Source: Adiantum capillus-veneris
Taxonomy: Eukaryota > Streptophyta > Polypodiopsida > Polypodiales > Pteridaceae
Reading direction: 5' to 3'
Assembly (NCBI GenBank): GCA_014529385.2
Contig: CM043953.1
Coordinates: 112,408,549 to 112,472,548, forward strand
DNA length: 64,000 bases
Part shown: piece by piece, positions 1 to 10,734 of the stretch
Position numbering within the stretch: the stretch's first letter is position 1
Layout: each line of letters starts with the position of its first letter
Position numbers and translations under genes: made by a program
Notes under the pieces: model-generated
Database searches by the model: none
What the model saw: the letters and a program-made list of their open reading frames with translations, nothing else
Told to the model about the DNA's origin: nothing

Positions 1-33
1 CTTTCGGTGGAAGCTTGAGATCGGGTGACCAAC

Positions 34-958
34 TGTTAGAAGCTAGACACACCCTATGGAAAATGACTACTCAGCGGATTATTATTTTTTGTAATTATTA
101 ACTTACTGAGAAAACCCAACATTTCACCTTTGTAAATATTGGGGCTTACAGAAGTTTCTAGATTGTATCCCAGTTTTGACATTTAGATTGAGTAGATGGT
201 TAAATTGGAACATTAGGGTTTGAGATTGTAAGGTATTTATACCACTTTTTAATCTTAATGAAATACCTTTTGTCATTTAAAAAAAAAGTGAAGTATGTGA
301 GTGAGCATACTGTGTAGAGAGAGAGTGAGAGCTTCATCTTGATGCTACGCGCGCACCGATGGTCGGAATCAAGTGCGGAGAAGTACATCGTGTTGCCCCC
401 GACGAGAGCTATGCGCCAATACCTACATTGCACGTGTATGGTCCGGTTTTGCGAGCTCGATCTACGAGCTTCATTTGGTGATTCGGTGAGCATACGTTAT
501 CTATTTTTGCATTTCAGCATATCCACGCGTTCGCATTGGGTAGAGCTACACATTAGGCACTTTAGTTTTCAGAAACAACGACCTGCAAATTTTGACCATA
601 CATCCTACGTGTTTTTGCACTAGGTGTTTTGGGTTGGGATTTTGGTTCATATAGCGAGAGCGACCTATTGGTGTTAGTAGGGTCTCCTTCAAGTTTTGTG
701 GCATTTCGAGACTGTTTGTTGATGGGTATTCGGCTCTAGAAAGCTTTGTAGGAAATCTCTTCTTATGCGCTCATAAAGGCTGTAGCTTAGACATTGGGTA
801 GAGACATATGTAGGAATTAATCGAGAGTCGATCGAGTGTAGATTGACACCCTATTCTTGATTCCATGCGCTTGCGGGTCGAGCTTTGTCCTAAGCTGACA
901 AATCTTGTTAGGTGAGTTCTCGCTGTGCTGACGTCCGTCGCAGCATATCCGTCCAACA
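34..958 (+). repeat. 5' LTR of element A
   Basis: Starts TGTTAGAAGC and ends TCCAACA, directly before the primer site. Positions 34-150 match 30326-30442, and 389-958 match 35855-36425. Bases 151-388 have no partner in the 3' LTR because of a deletion at the element G insertion. In the first 117 aligned bases I count 14 differences, 13 of them transitions, so the copy is old. Confidence 0.9.
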
Positions 959-959
959 T

Positions 960-977
960 TGGCGCCATTGCCGGGGA
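960..977 (+). other. Primer binding site of A (tRNA-Asp type)
   Basis: TGGCGCCATTGCCGGGGA lies one base after the LTR end. It differs by one base from the complement of the 3' end of plant tRNA-Asp as I know it (TGGCGCCGTTGCCGGGGA), a primer used by some plant Ty3/gypsy elements. Confidence 0.85.
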
Positions 978-1138
978 TGAAAACCCTAGGTAGGTGACCG
1001 AGACTAGTCCTTGAGGATAAGGATTCTTTGGCTTGCCAAGGGTCTCGATTTACATTTAGATAGGATCAGAGGGTGGAGGACTCTCTAAGCTAGTCTTAGA
1101 GGGAGTCTAGGGAGCATGTGTCTGGCCTAGATTCTTCG

Positions 1139-1178
1139 ACTTAGGTAGACTTAGGTAGACTTAGGTAGACTGAGATAG
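1139..1178 (+). repeat. Tandem decamer (ACTTAGGTAG)x3 plus one degenerate unit
   Basis: Three perfect direct copies of ACTTAGGTAG followed by ACTGAGATAG, inside the leader of element A. Confidence 0.9.
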
Positions 1179-1512
1179 TTTTAGGTCTTAGTTGAGTTTA
1201 AGAGTAGGAGTTTGAGTGGTAGAAGCGGTGAAAGGAGAGCTTGAGAGTCTGGAGAGGCCAGGAAGCAACCAAAACACCATTATCACGATTTTACATGATG
1301 AGTAGGAGTAGGGTAAGTAGGACATCATGATTCATGATTTAGAGCACTTCATGCATGTTATACTTGTTATTAGGTTCATCACAAGGTTGTAAAAGACGCA
1401 AAAGAGTGTTTGAAAGCTGAAGTGAAGTCCAAAATTTATTGTAAGTGTTTTTGATAGAGCTGCAGAGCATCACGAGCATTTCTGTCAGAAAAAAATACAT
1501 TTTATGCAAGGA

Positions 1513-2371
1513 GACATCCTACGCGCCTACATGCTAATCTGGTGGAACTTTTGGAATTTTGAGTTGACCGGTGTGTTGAAAAGGTAGGGTTTACCCTATT
1601 TTCACCTGGAAAGTGGAAATTTGACCATATCTTAACAGGATAAGGCCAGATAGACAGAAATTGCCAAACATCCTACCCAAATTGTGCCAAGGTATTATTT
1701 CAAGACCAAAACCATAGGATGGTTGCATGGACATGATCTGCATCATATATTGAGTGACTGAAAAAGGTTTCATCTCAATTGGGTGTGAAAATTGAGTTCT
1801 AAGCAGACTTTAGCATTTTTGACTGAAAAGGGCTGGAACAGCTAAAATTGGGGTCTTTTGAATTCCAAACCAAAATGTAAGCATAGCACTGGGTTGTTGA
1901 CATCAAGGCGAAGCTATGGCTCAAGTCTGGGGTCAAACAAGCCAAAAAGACATCCTACGCATAGGATGTGTTCTGGGTGATTTAGCACTCCAAATCCAGA
2001 TTTGAGCATACCAAACTGATCAACACCTCAAGAGGAGTCTGTGCTTTGCATTTGAAGCCATTTTGAGCACTTAGACATGCTACACGTAGAATATCTAATG
2101 CATGAAATTGAAGACAAAAACTGACTGTGCGCATAGCAGGGTGTTGTATAGCTTGAGGCAAGCCTCCTAGTCAATTTTGGTCCAAATTGGAGCTGATTTG
2201 ATTGGTCAGACGAACATCAGACTGCTGGAACAGATTTTTGATCCACTGACTAGCTTATAGGTATCCAAATCAAAAAGTAAAAACAGCTGTGGACTCAACA
2301 CATCAAGGGAAATCTATAGTGCAAAAATCCAGGCAAAACAGAGCAGGAGACATCCTACGCGTAGGATGTCT
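1513..2371. repeat. 5' cluster of 22-bp palindromes in element A
   Basis: Perfect arms GACATCCTAC / GTAGGATGTC with a 2-nt centre lie at 2349-2370, extended by one A/T pair to 2348-2371. A near-perfect copy is at 1949-1970, a decayed copy at 2073-2096 and a left half-site at 1513-1525. The same palindrome recurs at 13859-14734. A half-site-like ACATCCTACGTG also occurs in both LTRs near 600 and 36065. Confidence 0.88.
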
Positions 2372-2792
2372 ACAGGGGCTTATTGAAGAGAAAATTTGAC
2401 TGAGGTTATACAGTGATATTCCATTTGACTTAAGAGTTCCAGAACTTCTTTCAGAAGTGAATTTGTACCTTGTTTGACCTTTTTGACAAAGCAAAGATGG
2501 AATTCATACTTTTCATGTAAATTGACCAACATCCGAGGGAAGTACAGTTCCAGATTAGTGGACCTAATCCAGAACATCAGAAGTGTATAAAATATAGTAG
2601 TGGTTGAGGTTAACTCTCCAGTTATACCAATCATTACTAAAACTACCTCTAGCGGTTAAATGCTTTGATTCGATTGCCGAAATGAAACGCTTGTGTACAT
2701 GTATATTTAGCGGCAAAGCAAGAAGTTATGCGGAGACTGATCCTTTGCCAGGTGAGTGGTTGGATTTGTGTTAAGTTGCATTGCTAAGTTTG

Positions 2793-3740
2793 ATGAATTT
2801 AAGATCAGGAAGATACATTTTTAGAGACCAGAAGGTGGCAGGTGATCAGGGTAGCTTAGTGTCCACCGAAGAGAGTGTAACTCAGGCAAGGCTAGATCCA
2901 CTAGCACCGATTATTGAGGAGGGTAGTGATACTGACACTTCATCAGACAAATCCTTCTTCATGATGGGTAGTCAACAGCCAGGAGGTTTCACCTATGACG
3001 GACCAATGCCAGGAGGAAGCACCTTCCTAAATCCTTTGAATGATTCCAAATTCACTGTAATCTTCTTAGAAGGAACAAACTCGAGGGGAGCCCTAGTTTA
3101 TTCTGACTATCGAGGACGCAAGTGTATTTGTATTGAAGAAAGACCGGCTCAGAGACTAGAGATAATTCGAGTTTATGATGATGGAGATAGATTCCGAGAC
3201 GAAAAGAGGAACCACTATCTGATAGTTAGTAACCTTGAGGATTACAATAGATATGGAGAACGTGGCGAAATGGAAAATGGTTCAGAAACTCAAGAACCAC
3301 CTCCAAACATTGATTGACCTGGAGCTCTTTTTATGTATGATAAGAAAACAACTAGGGTCTCAACCTATAATGAGAATGTGGTAATTTACAAGCATGAGAG
3401 CGATGGAATAATCTCTTACTTTCTTTGCAAAGAACCCTATCCAAACGAATTAATCAAAGACAAGGTCCTTTACTTATTCTCTTATGAAATTGCTATGGGG
3501 AAGGATATCATTGTTGTTGATAGGTACGGGCGAGAATACAAACGTATTCTTCTAGAGGAGGTAGAAAAGGCAACAGTTCCAGGAGCATCAACATATTCTA
3601 CCGAAGAAGTGCCAAGAGCCACCTACACCCCTAGCAAGTCGATAAATCCCTTTTCAGAAGAGTATGACACGACCTCACATTCTACCCGATCGCAGATGTA
3701 CAACAACCAGAGCCAACCAACAACCCAGCGATCATTGTAG
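2793..3740 (+). pseudogene. gag N-terminal region of element A
   Basis: The first ATG at 2793 gives MNLRSG, matching the MYLRSG start of the homologous polyprotein in element B, which is why I place the start here. One frame runs to 3740 with a single TGA at 3315-3317. The product is acidic and Ser/Thr/Gly-rich at the N-terminus (EEGSDTDTSSDKS), then has a more ordered stretch (LEGTNSRGALVYSDYRGRK). I recognise no domain here. It is joined through frameshifts (3741-3997) to the capsid part at 3998. The role is inferred only from position and the shared MxLRSG start. Confidence 0.65.
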
Positions 3741-3997
3741 GCATGGCTTCGACAGAGTGCAACGTTGGAACAAGACCGAAATTGAGATTTTTATCAAGCT
3801 GCATGAGGGCTAAGGGATTTACAAGAACCACCACTCTATTCACAGTATCAAGGCGAGAGTAAGCCAGAAACTCAAGGGTCAACAGAACCTGGAAGACCAC
3901 CCATAGAGCGAGTTCGAAGAGATGAACATCTTTTGCAAGAACCGTCAAAAATTATGGCTTAGGAGAACCACTAGGAGAGGAGCCTGCTTACTGCTGA

Positions 3998-4741
3998 ATG
4001 CCAGAGGAGGTATATCGATTAGGACGAGGAGATCCAATGATGAGATTTGTAGACCATCGTAGAACCAGACCTTCTCAAGTGCAAAAATGGGTAAACAAGA
4101 AATACACGGGAAACAGAGATCCTAGAGATCATGTGGCAGCCTTTGTGCATGTAATTAGAGCTGAAGAGGTGTTAGATTTTCCTACCCCATTTGCAAGGTT
4201 TGGACTAACCCTAGAGGAGGACACTGCTACTTGGTTTGACTTTGTAGAGCGTAGAGACTTTGAGTCTATGGAGGAGGTGTTTGACGAGTTTATTGAGGAA
4301 TTCTCACAGAGGGGGATAGGTCATAATACAGTCTCGCAAATCCATAAATTCAAACAGAAAGACGGGGAATCTGTGCGAAAGGCGGCCCTACAACTAAAAA
4401 GATATGTTAATTTCTCTCCTCTGGAAGAATTGCCAACTCAGTCCAGACTTATGCTTATATTTATTCAAGGACTAAGGAATGCAGATCTCCAGAAGGATTT
4501 ACATATGAAGAGGAGCACGACGTTAAATGAGTTAACTAAGGAGGATCTTTACCTTGTAGAGAATTGTGCGGTCTACAAAGAGAGTGAATTCAAGGATCTC
4601 GACGATGATTCATCCTCACAACAAAGTGGAAGCAAGTCTTCTAAGACAGCACCGAAAGGAGAAGTAGTTCTTAATATCCATTGGGATATTATACTTAATA
4701 TACTTAATATCCCTTGTATTAAGAAGTTGCATGCATATTAA
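3998..4741 (+). pseudogene. gag: gag capsid-like domain of element A
   Basis: This 247-codon frame resembles the plant retrotransposon gag (capsid) family: a W-V-N-K-K-Y start, helical DPRDHVAAFVHVI, the TATWFDF box, FDEFIEEFSQR, a LMLIFIQGLR segment and DLYLVENC near the end. Capsid proteins of this kind form the particle around element RNA. The frame ends at a TAA (4739-4741) that lies within a short inverted-repeat insertion; the same frame then resumes (EDPNGYAANLVYY). The start is not a true N-terminus but the end of a frameshifted stretch from 3741. Confidence 0.8.
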
Positions 4742-4757
4742 GAAGATCCCAATGGAT
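4676..4757. repeat. Small inverted-repeat insertion in gag of A
   Basis: Twelve-base arms ATCCATTGGGAT (4676-4687) and ATCCCAATGGAT (4746-4757) bracket 58 bp rich in CTTAATAT and its complement. The insert introduces the TAA that ends the capsid frame, and the gag frame continues in phase after it. It could be a MITE fragment or a template-switch scar. Confidence 0.7.
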
Positions 4758-5989
4758 ATGCTGCAAATCTTGTCTATTATCCACCGGAAGAACCCTCAAT
4801 GCCAGAACCATGGAGCATGATAGGAAGTGCAGGCTACACAGGCAGTAGGAGAAGAAAGATATAACTTGGATGAATGAACATTATTGTTTATAGCCAACGG
4901 AGGCATGAGAGGTAAGAGACATGCATACAAACAAAGAGGAGCTCAAGGAGCACCTCAACAGCCTAAGGGACCTACTACAAGTGTGGTGGAGACCATTGGC
5001 TAAGAGACTGTCCTCATGATGAAATCATTAGAGTCAACGCATATTGCACCGATTGTGGAGTGACTCATTTGATTCCGTATTTCCCTAAGAACCCGAGCAA
5101 AGGAGAAAAAACTACCTTGAACATGCTGGAAGCAGTGCCTTCCAGTGGAGGGTCACAAAACCAGACAATAATACCTATTCACGCAGTGACACGAGCCCAA
5201 GCCCAAAGAATGACAAATCAACCTATAATTGAAGAGCCAAAAACCGATGCCCCAAGTTCAGAAACGAAAAATCATAGAAGCACTTGGAAAGCTAGAAAGG
5301 TGCGTATGAAAGCCAGGAGAGAACGCGAGAAAACGGATCTATCCAAGGAGTTGAAACACACGAAGGATAGATTAGAGCGGTTAGAGGATCTAGCTAGCCT
5401 AAACTCACACACTGCGGCAACCATAGCACCCAAGGAAGTAACAGAACCAAAAAGTGCAGGATCAGGAGGATCAGTGTTGGGACAAAAGTTAAATGAGCAG
5501 TTAGATGCACTTCTAAAAGCTTACGAAGCAAGACTCAAAAAGAACCAAACTCAAGAGCAAAGATCGATGACTTATCCATATGCGGAAATAGAAAAACAGA
5601 GGTTGGAAATGTGTAGAAAGATGATTGAAACAGCTCAATCCTTGATAGAAAACCCGCTTGGTAAACCTGCAAGTTGGCATGAAGTACCAGCTCCAACCCC
5701 TATCAAACCAACTTTAGAGAAACAAGCAGAAACGAAGAAGAGACTCACTAATGCCTCTGAGTCTAGGGAAGAGCGTATCATAGAGCCCAATACAACAGAT
5801 GACGCAAGTGACGGGTTCCAGCCTAAAACACTGGTAGAAATGGGTAGGGATTGTAACGGTCTAGATGACGTGTGGAAGAAAATCCGTGATGCCAACGAAG
5901 CTAACAGGGTGAGTTACTACATGAATAGCACTAAAAATGAGAAAAATGAGACCTTACCTCCTATTGAAGAATTTGAGGCAAGATCATAA
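4742..5989 (+). pseudogene. gag nucleocapsid knuckles and linker of element A
   Basis: The capsid frame resumes. Two CCHC-type knuckles follow, each missing one ligand: near 4973 YYKCGGDHWLRDC (first Cys is Tyr), and near 5045 CTDCGVTHLIPYF (last Cys lost). They align with CYECGGPHRVSEC and CNRCCIDHLIAQC of element B. An uninterrupted 309-codon stretch (5060-5989) is Lys/Glu/Arg-rich with helical, coiled-coil-like segments (KELKHTKDRLERLEDL), probably a polyprotein linker. Several stops and a likely frameshift lie between 4860 and 4965. Confidence 0.7.
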
Positions 5990-6195
5990 ATGAACTTTGA
6001 TATACATTCACAAGGGGGAGATCAGGGATCAATTAGTTCCGGGCACAACCAACCAGACTCACTGAAAACTCTACCCTCTTACCTAGGAGAGTATGAAGCC
6101 AAATCGGAGGTGAGAGCAATCCCAACTTAAAGACTTTCTTCTAACAGAGTGATGGATTCACAAGGGTTGATTGAGTTATTGCCCACCCCAGTGGC

Positions 6196-6690
6196 ATGCA
6201 CAGTCACATTAGCCGAACTTCTCAGGCTACGACCAAACATGTGGACCACTGTAGGCAAATGCTTAGAAAAATTTGGAGTAAAAGACCCCACCTCGAAGCT
6301 TCAAGAAGGGATCAGATAATTGGACAGGCCTCAACTAAACACAAGGCCAATACCTTTAAACAAGGTTGGAGAATATTGTGAGGGAGAAGATGGAAACACC
6401 ACGCTACCAGTAGAATTCCAAGGAGTAGTTTCCAAAGCTATTCTTGACAGTGGAGCAGGAGTCGTTATTGCCATCAAAGAAATCGGAAAAAATGGGGAAA
6501 ACCGGCTTTGAGAGCTACCAGAATGAAATTGCAATTGGCAGCTCGGTTCATGGAAAAGCCTCCAAGACTCTTAGAAAAAGTAATTGTCACCTCGTGCAGA
6601 AACGAGTATGAGCATACATTTGCAATAGTCGATTTCGACAAAAAGAACAATTACGAGATCATCTTGGGAAGACCATTCATGCGACAATAG
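6196..6690 (+). pseudogene. Retropepsin domain PR1 of element A
   Basis: The lead-in RPIPLNKVGEYCEGEDGN matches IEIPVNKLGQYFEGDESN upstream of PR1 in element B. The catalytic triplet DSG is at 6446-6454 (ILDSGAG) and the C-terminal signature ILGRPFM at 6658-6681. A frameshift near 6500 separates the two halves, and a TAG at 6688-6690 precedes continuing homology. This aspartic protease would have processed the polyprotein as a dimer. It sits in the usual Ty3/gypsy place, before RT. Confidence 0.82.
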
Positions 6691-7302
6691 ATGGTCCAGG
6701 ATTGGGGCTATGACCACATATACCTCATACATGGCAAGACAATAACCAAAATACACCTAAAAGACCGTAGTTACAAAGATGTGAACCAGACACCTGTGGA
6801 AGAGTTTGATTCAGCTATACTAGCAGGGTCCGAACTCCCAGCATGTTTAGGGCAACAAAAAGAGCTATGGATGTGCGGAGCTTCACATTGTGGGAGCTTA
6901 AAAAGAGAGGAATGCGTCTTAAAAAGAGCAATTGAGGACAATGATTATATTCCGGAGCCTTTTCCTGAAGATGCCTTGGAACCTCTAGAATGGAAACACA
7001 TACTAGCAACATTGGATGTATGTACCATTGCAGATAGTCCAACGACAAAATTTTGCGATAAGGATGGCTATGATGTGCTACCGTATTACATGGTAAGCAT
7101 TATACGAGAAGGAGATGAGATTGTAGAACCACCAGAAGAAGAAGAGTTTTATGACTCATTTGAGAATCTGGGGGTAGATAACGATGCAGATAATGAGTGT
7201 TCAGACAGCTCAAGCGATCCTTCGGAGAAAACAAAGAATATCAAGTTTTATGATTTTGCCAATCAGCACCCTAGACGCCAAGAATGCTATAGAAGAAAAT
7301 GA
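6691..7302 (+). pseudogene. PR1-RT linker of element A
   Basis: It continues the PR1 frame after one TAG: MVQDWGYDHIYL corresponds to KMVHDWSKNHVYLQF after PR1 of element B. The remainder is an acidic linker (EPPEEEEFYDSFENL, SDSSSDPSEKTK) without a recognised domain. A comparable acidic linker (DSEDEESELNLSEN) lies at the same place in element B. Confidence 0.65.
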
Positions 7303-7642
7303 GCAGAAAACAAAAAGAGAGAGAACCTGATGCCTAGAATAAAAGATAAAACTCACTATCTAATGCTTGTCAAAGCAGAGGATTGTGTAAAAGACCAAAT
7401 ATCAGGAAGATTCTCAAAAGTGCGAAGGGAGAGAATACAAGAGAGAATAAAACAAGTGTGAAAAACTAAAACGCGAACAAAATCACAAAAATCTCAAAAA
7501 TCAAAACAAGAAACAATAAAAGACCCAGAGTGTACCAAGCTGGAGCGTAAAAAGAAATATCAAGAACTGATTACGGTCTTTACGAGAGGTATGGACGACT
7601 GAGGGAGAGAGTGACGGTAAGGAGGAGTCAAAAAAAGGAAAC
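7303..7642 (+). other. A-rich gap before RT in element A
   Basis: 340 bases rich in A and in AAAA runs, with no usable reading frame. It is presumably decayed polyprotein linker. Confidence 0.5.
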
Positions 7643-8600
7643 ATGAATGTACCATCACACTATCGGAAATTCACAATCCAGGACAGAAAAATCATAATGA
7701 CACCACCACTCAGGGAAAGAATAAACCAGGAGTCTTACGATGGACCGAAGAATGCAAAAGGGATAGACCTCGTTGAACCAGGTGAAAAGCCTCAGCCGGT
7801 CTATATCGCAACCAATTCAGAGCTTGAAGAAGAAGAACGGCTAACACAACTTCTCAAGAAGTATAAAGATGTGTTTGCATTGTCCTACAAAGACCTCAAA
7901 GGAGTCGATCCATAGATATGCCAACATACAATTCCTTTGAAATCAGATGCCAAACCTAGCAAACAGCGTCCTTATACATATAATGACACATTTGCTAAAC
8001 GAATCAAAGAGGAGATTGATAAGCTGATGGATGTTGAATTCATCTATGAAATCGAACATACAGATTGGGTGTCACCCATTGTGGTAGTCCCCAAATAGAA
8101 CCGAAAGCTGCGAGTGTGTGTGAACCTCAAAAAGGTAAATGCAGCCACCATAAGGGATAATTATCCCTTGCCGATCACAGAAAATGTACTTGAGAGGGTG
8201 GCCGGGAAACGGGCTTATTCCTTTTTAGATGGATTTTCAGGGTATAACCAACTGGAAATTACAATAGAGGATCAACACAAAACAGCGTTTCCCAGAGCAT
8301 GGGGAATTTATGCGTATCGAGTTATGTCTTTTGGCTTAACTAATGCCCCAGCTACCTTTCAAAGGTTAATGACGCACACGCTCAAAGAATACCTGAGAAT
8401 GCACACTCTCTTCTACGAGATGAACATGTTGACCATTTACGAAAGGTATTTGAGAAGTGCAAAACATATCAAATTTGTCTTAACTCGGAAAAGTGCATTT
8501 TTATGGTTAGGCAAGGCCGCATATTGTCTCAAGAAATGGAATAACCACTGACCTAGATAAAATCAAAGTCATAGTAGACCTGTCCAGGCCTATTAATGAG
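7643..8600 (+). pseudogene. Reverse transcriptase of element A, catalytic box deleted
   Basis: RT motifs in order: KYKDVFALSYKDLKGVDP, IPLKSDAKPSKQRPY, WVSPIVVVPK, LRVCVNLKKVNAATIRDNYPL, FSGYNQLEI, YRVMSFGLTNAPATFQRLM. In-frame TAGs lie at 7913-7915 and 8096-8098. After KEYLR (about 8390) the sequence jumps to RDEHVDHLRKVFEKC in another frame; the YxDD active-site box, present as FLDD in element B, is missing. A small deletion therefore removed the catalytic Asp pair. In life this enzyme copied element RNA into DNA in the particle. Confidence 0.88.
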
Positions 8601-8606
8601 AAACTA

Positions 8607-9222
8607 GTGCAATCCTTTATGGGACACTGCGGATATTATCGAAGATTCATATATATGTATGCAGTCATGGCACAACCTCTGTATCGTTTGTTAGTCAGTT
8701 TTGACTGGACTGAGAAGTGTGAAACTTCATTCCAAAGGCTGATGGAAAACCTTGTATCAGCACTGGTACTTAAGGCACCAGATTGGAAAAAGATATTCCA
8801 TGTACACATTCATGCATCTGCATATGCAATTGGGAGTATTCTGGCTCAACCTACAGACGGAACAATGGATTTTCCAGTTTGTTATGCAAGCCGACAGTTA
8901 AATAGTGCAGAAAAGAACTACAGAACCGTCGAAAGAGAGGGGTTAGGGATGATTTATGATATAAAGAAATTTTGACATTATTTGCTCGCAAACAAATTTG
9001 TGTTCTTCACAGATCATCAAGCTCTTTTGTATCTGGTAAATAAACCATGCTATACTGGGATAATTGTATGCTGGTTTATTATATTGCTAGAGTTTGATTG
9101 CATAGTGGTGGTCAAAAAGGGTAAAACACATCTACAAGCAGATCATCTTTCAAGGCTGCATAATGGGGAAGCTCCTGAAGGAGTAGATGATGACATACCT
9201 GATGCGTATCTTTTTAATATTG
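8607..9222 (+). pseudogene. RT connection and RNase H of element A
   Basis: FMGHCGYYRRFI and PLYRLL mark the RT end. RNase H follows with FHVHIHASAYAIGS, YASRQLNSAEKNY, EREGLGMIY, FFTDHQALLYLVNKP and LQADHLSRLHNGEAPEGVDD. The first catalytic Asp (DAS in element B) is His here (HAS, near 8812), predicted to inactivate the enzyme. One TGA sits at 8973-8975. RNase H removes RNA from the RNA-DNA hybrid during copying. Confidence 0.86.
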
Positions 9223-9570
9223 AAATGATACCCAAATGGTCTCAGGAAATTGTTAGCATTCTTTCCTTTGGAGGTAGATTTGATGACAAGGAAGACAGAC
9301 CCAAACAACAAACAATTCAACAAACAAAAAACTTCCAGTTGATTGCAAGACGGCTGTATCATCTAGGATCAGACCAAATTCTATGATTATGTATAAATCC
9401 GGAGGAATTCAAGTGTCATCTTGAAGAAGCACACGTCCAAGATTGTGCATTTCATTGTTCAACAATAAAAACACACCAGAGACTGAAACAATTGGGGGTT
9501 TATTGGCCAACTATGTATGCTGACATGCATGCTTATGTTAACAATTGTACTATATGTAACAACCAATGGA
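9223..9570 (+). pseudogene. Integrase linker plus HHCC zinc domain, first copy (A)
   Basis: IPKWSQEIV begins the post-RNase H linker, followed by NFQLIARRLYHLGSDQIL, EEAHVQDCAFHCSTIKTH and VYWPTMYADM, then CTIC. H-x6-H and C-x2-C of the integrase N-terminal zinc finger are both present. Instead of the catalytic core, a second diverged copy of the same module follows at 9596-9935. A TGA at 9384-9386 and other lesions break the frame. Confidence 0.75.
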
Positions 9571-9595
9571 TCATGCGACATTGTTTCAGGTAAAC

Positions 9596-10734
9596 ATTGC
9601 ACCTGCATGGAGTCAATATATCATTGATTTCTTAGAAACGAGGACATTTCCTGAAAACATAACAAAAGCATGGAAAAGGGCTATAGAGCTGGAGGCTCGC
9701 GACTATAATTTAATTGGGAACTAACTCTATAAGCAAGGAAAGGACAATCAACTTAGAATTTGTGCAAGTGAAAGTGAATACCTGCTGATTCTACAACACG
9801 CACATGGCGGCATAAGTGGAGGCCAATTTTTAGGCGATAAGACGACAAAAATTGTCTTAACCGCAGGAATATGGTGGCCTACATTGCATATGGATGCTGA
9901 AGAGTTTGTAAAGCGTTGTGATGCATGTCACCGCACCAAGGTGCCGATAAAGAGAGATGAGATGCCACTACCGCCAATGATGGGAGCAAGGGCATTTGCA
10001 AATAGGGCATTGATTTTGTGGGGCCTATTTCACCCCCTGCATATCGCACCCATACCCAATATATCATTGTGGCTACGGACTATCTCACAAAATGGGCAGA
10101 AGCCAAGGCAACACAAAAAACAGTTGCACGAACCACTGTGCAATTTCTCTATGAGAATGTCTTTGTACGATACGGTTTACCAATAGAAATTGTTAGTGAT
10201 GGAGGAACACATTTTCTTAATGAAGTCATTGAATATCTGCTAGAGGAATTCATGGTCATACATAGAAAATATGCTCCATATCATCCATAGGCAAATGGAC
10301 AAGCCGATGCCACAAATAAAATACTATGCACGGTTCTCACTAGAATTGTATCAGAGTCAAGGACAGGTTGGGACCAGCAGCTACACTCAACACTATGGGC
10401 ATACAAGGTAGCTTACAAAACATCGATAGGAACAACACCATACAACATGGTGTTTGGCCTAAATGCTATATTACCCATAGAGTTTTTAATTCCAACTCTA
10501 TGAGTAGTGAAACGCTTAGAATGGACAGGGCATGAGCTCTCTTCAAGGATAGATGATCTTGAAAAGCTAGATGAACTTCGCTTACGAGCTGTAGCTTCGA
10601 TCTATGCTAAAAAGAGAAGACAAAAAGAGTTTTTTGACAAGCATGTGCGCATGAAGGAGTTCAAAACAGGTGATTATGTACTTGTTTATACCTTGAAGCA
10701 ACATGCCAAGAAACTTAAAAAGCGAGGGATGTGA
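9596..10734 (+). pseudogene. Integrase of element A (second zinc copy, core, C-terminus)
   Basis: Second linker/zinc copy: APAWSQYIIDFL, NLIGN-LYKQGKDNQLRIC, HAHGGISGGQ, IWWPTLHMDA, CDAC. Its second zinc His is Gln (near 9823). The core follows: GIDFVGPIS (first Asp, about 10013), YIIVATDYLTKWAEA, IVSDGGTHF (second Asp, about 10200). The usual QAExTN glutamate reads QADATN (about 10306), an E-to-D change. FNMVFG-like YNMVFGLNA and KTGDYVLVY-type tail motifs complete it. Several stops and frame changes occur. No chromodomain is seen. Integrase inserts the cDNA into the host chromosome. Confidence 0.85.

Larger units (their letters stand above)
978..2792 (+). other. Long untranslated leader of element A
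   Basis: About 1.8 kb between primer site and gag with no credible ORF. It carries a tandem decamer near 1139 and several palindromes GACATCCTAC-NN-GTAGGATGTC that recur in the region after pol. Long leaders are known in giant Tat-lineage elements. Confidence 0.7.

Noticed and set aside
1-33. Target-site duplication of element A
   Set aside because: CCAAC before the 5' LTR and GCAAT after the 3' LTR agree at three of five positions only; not enough to call.
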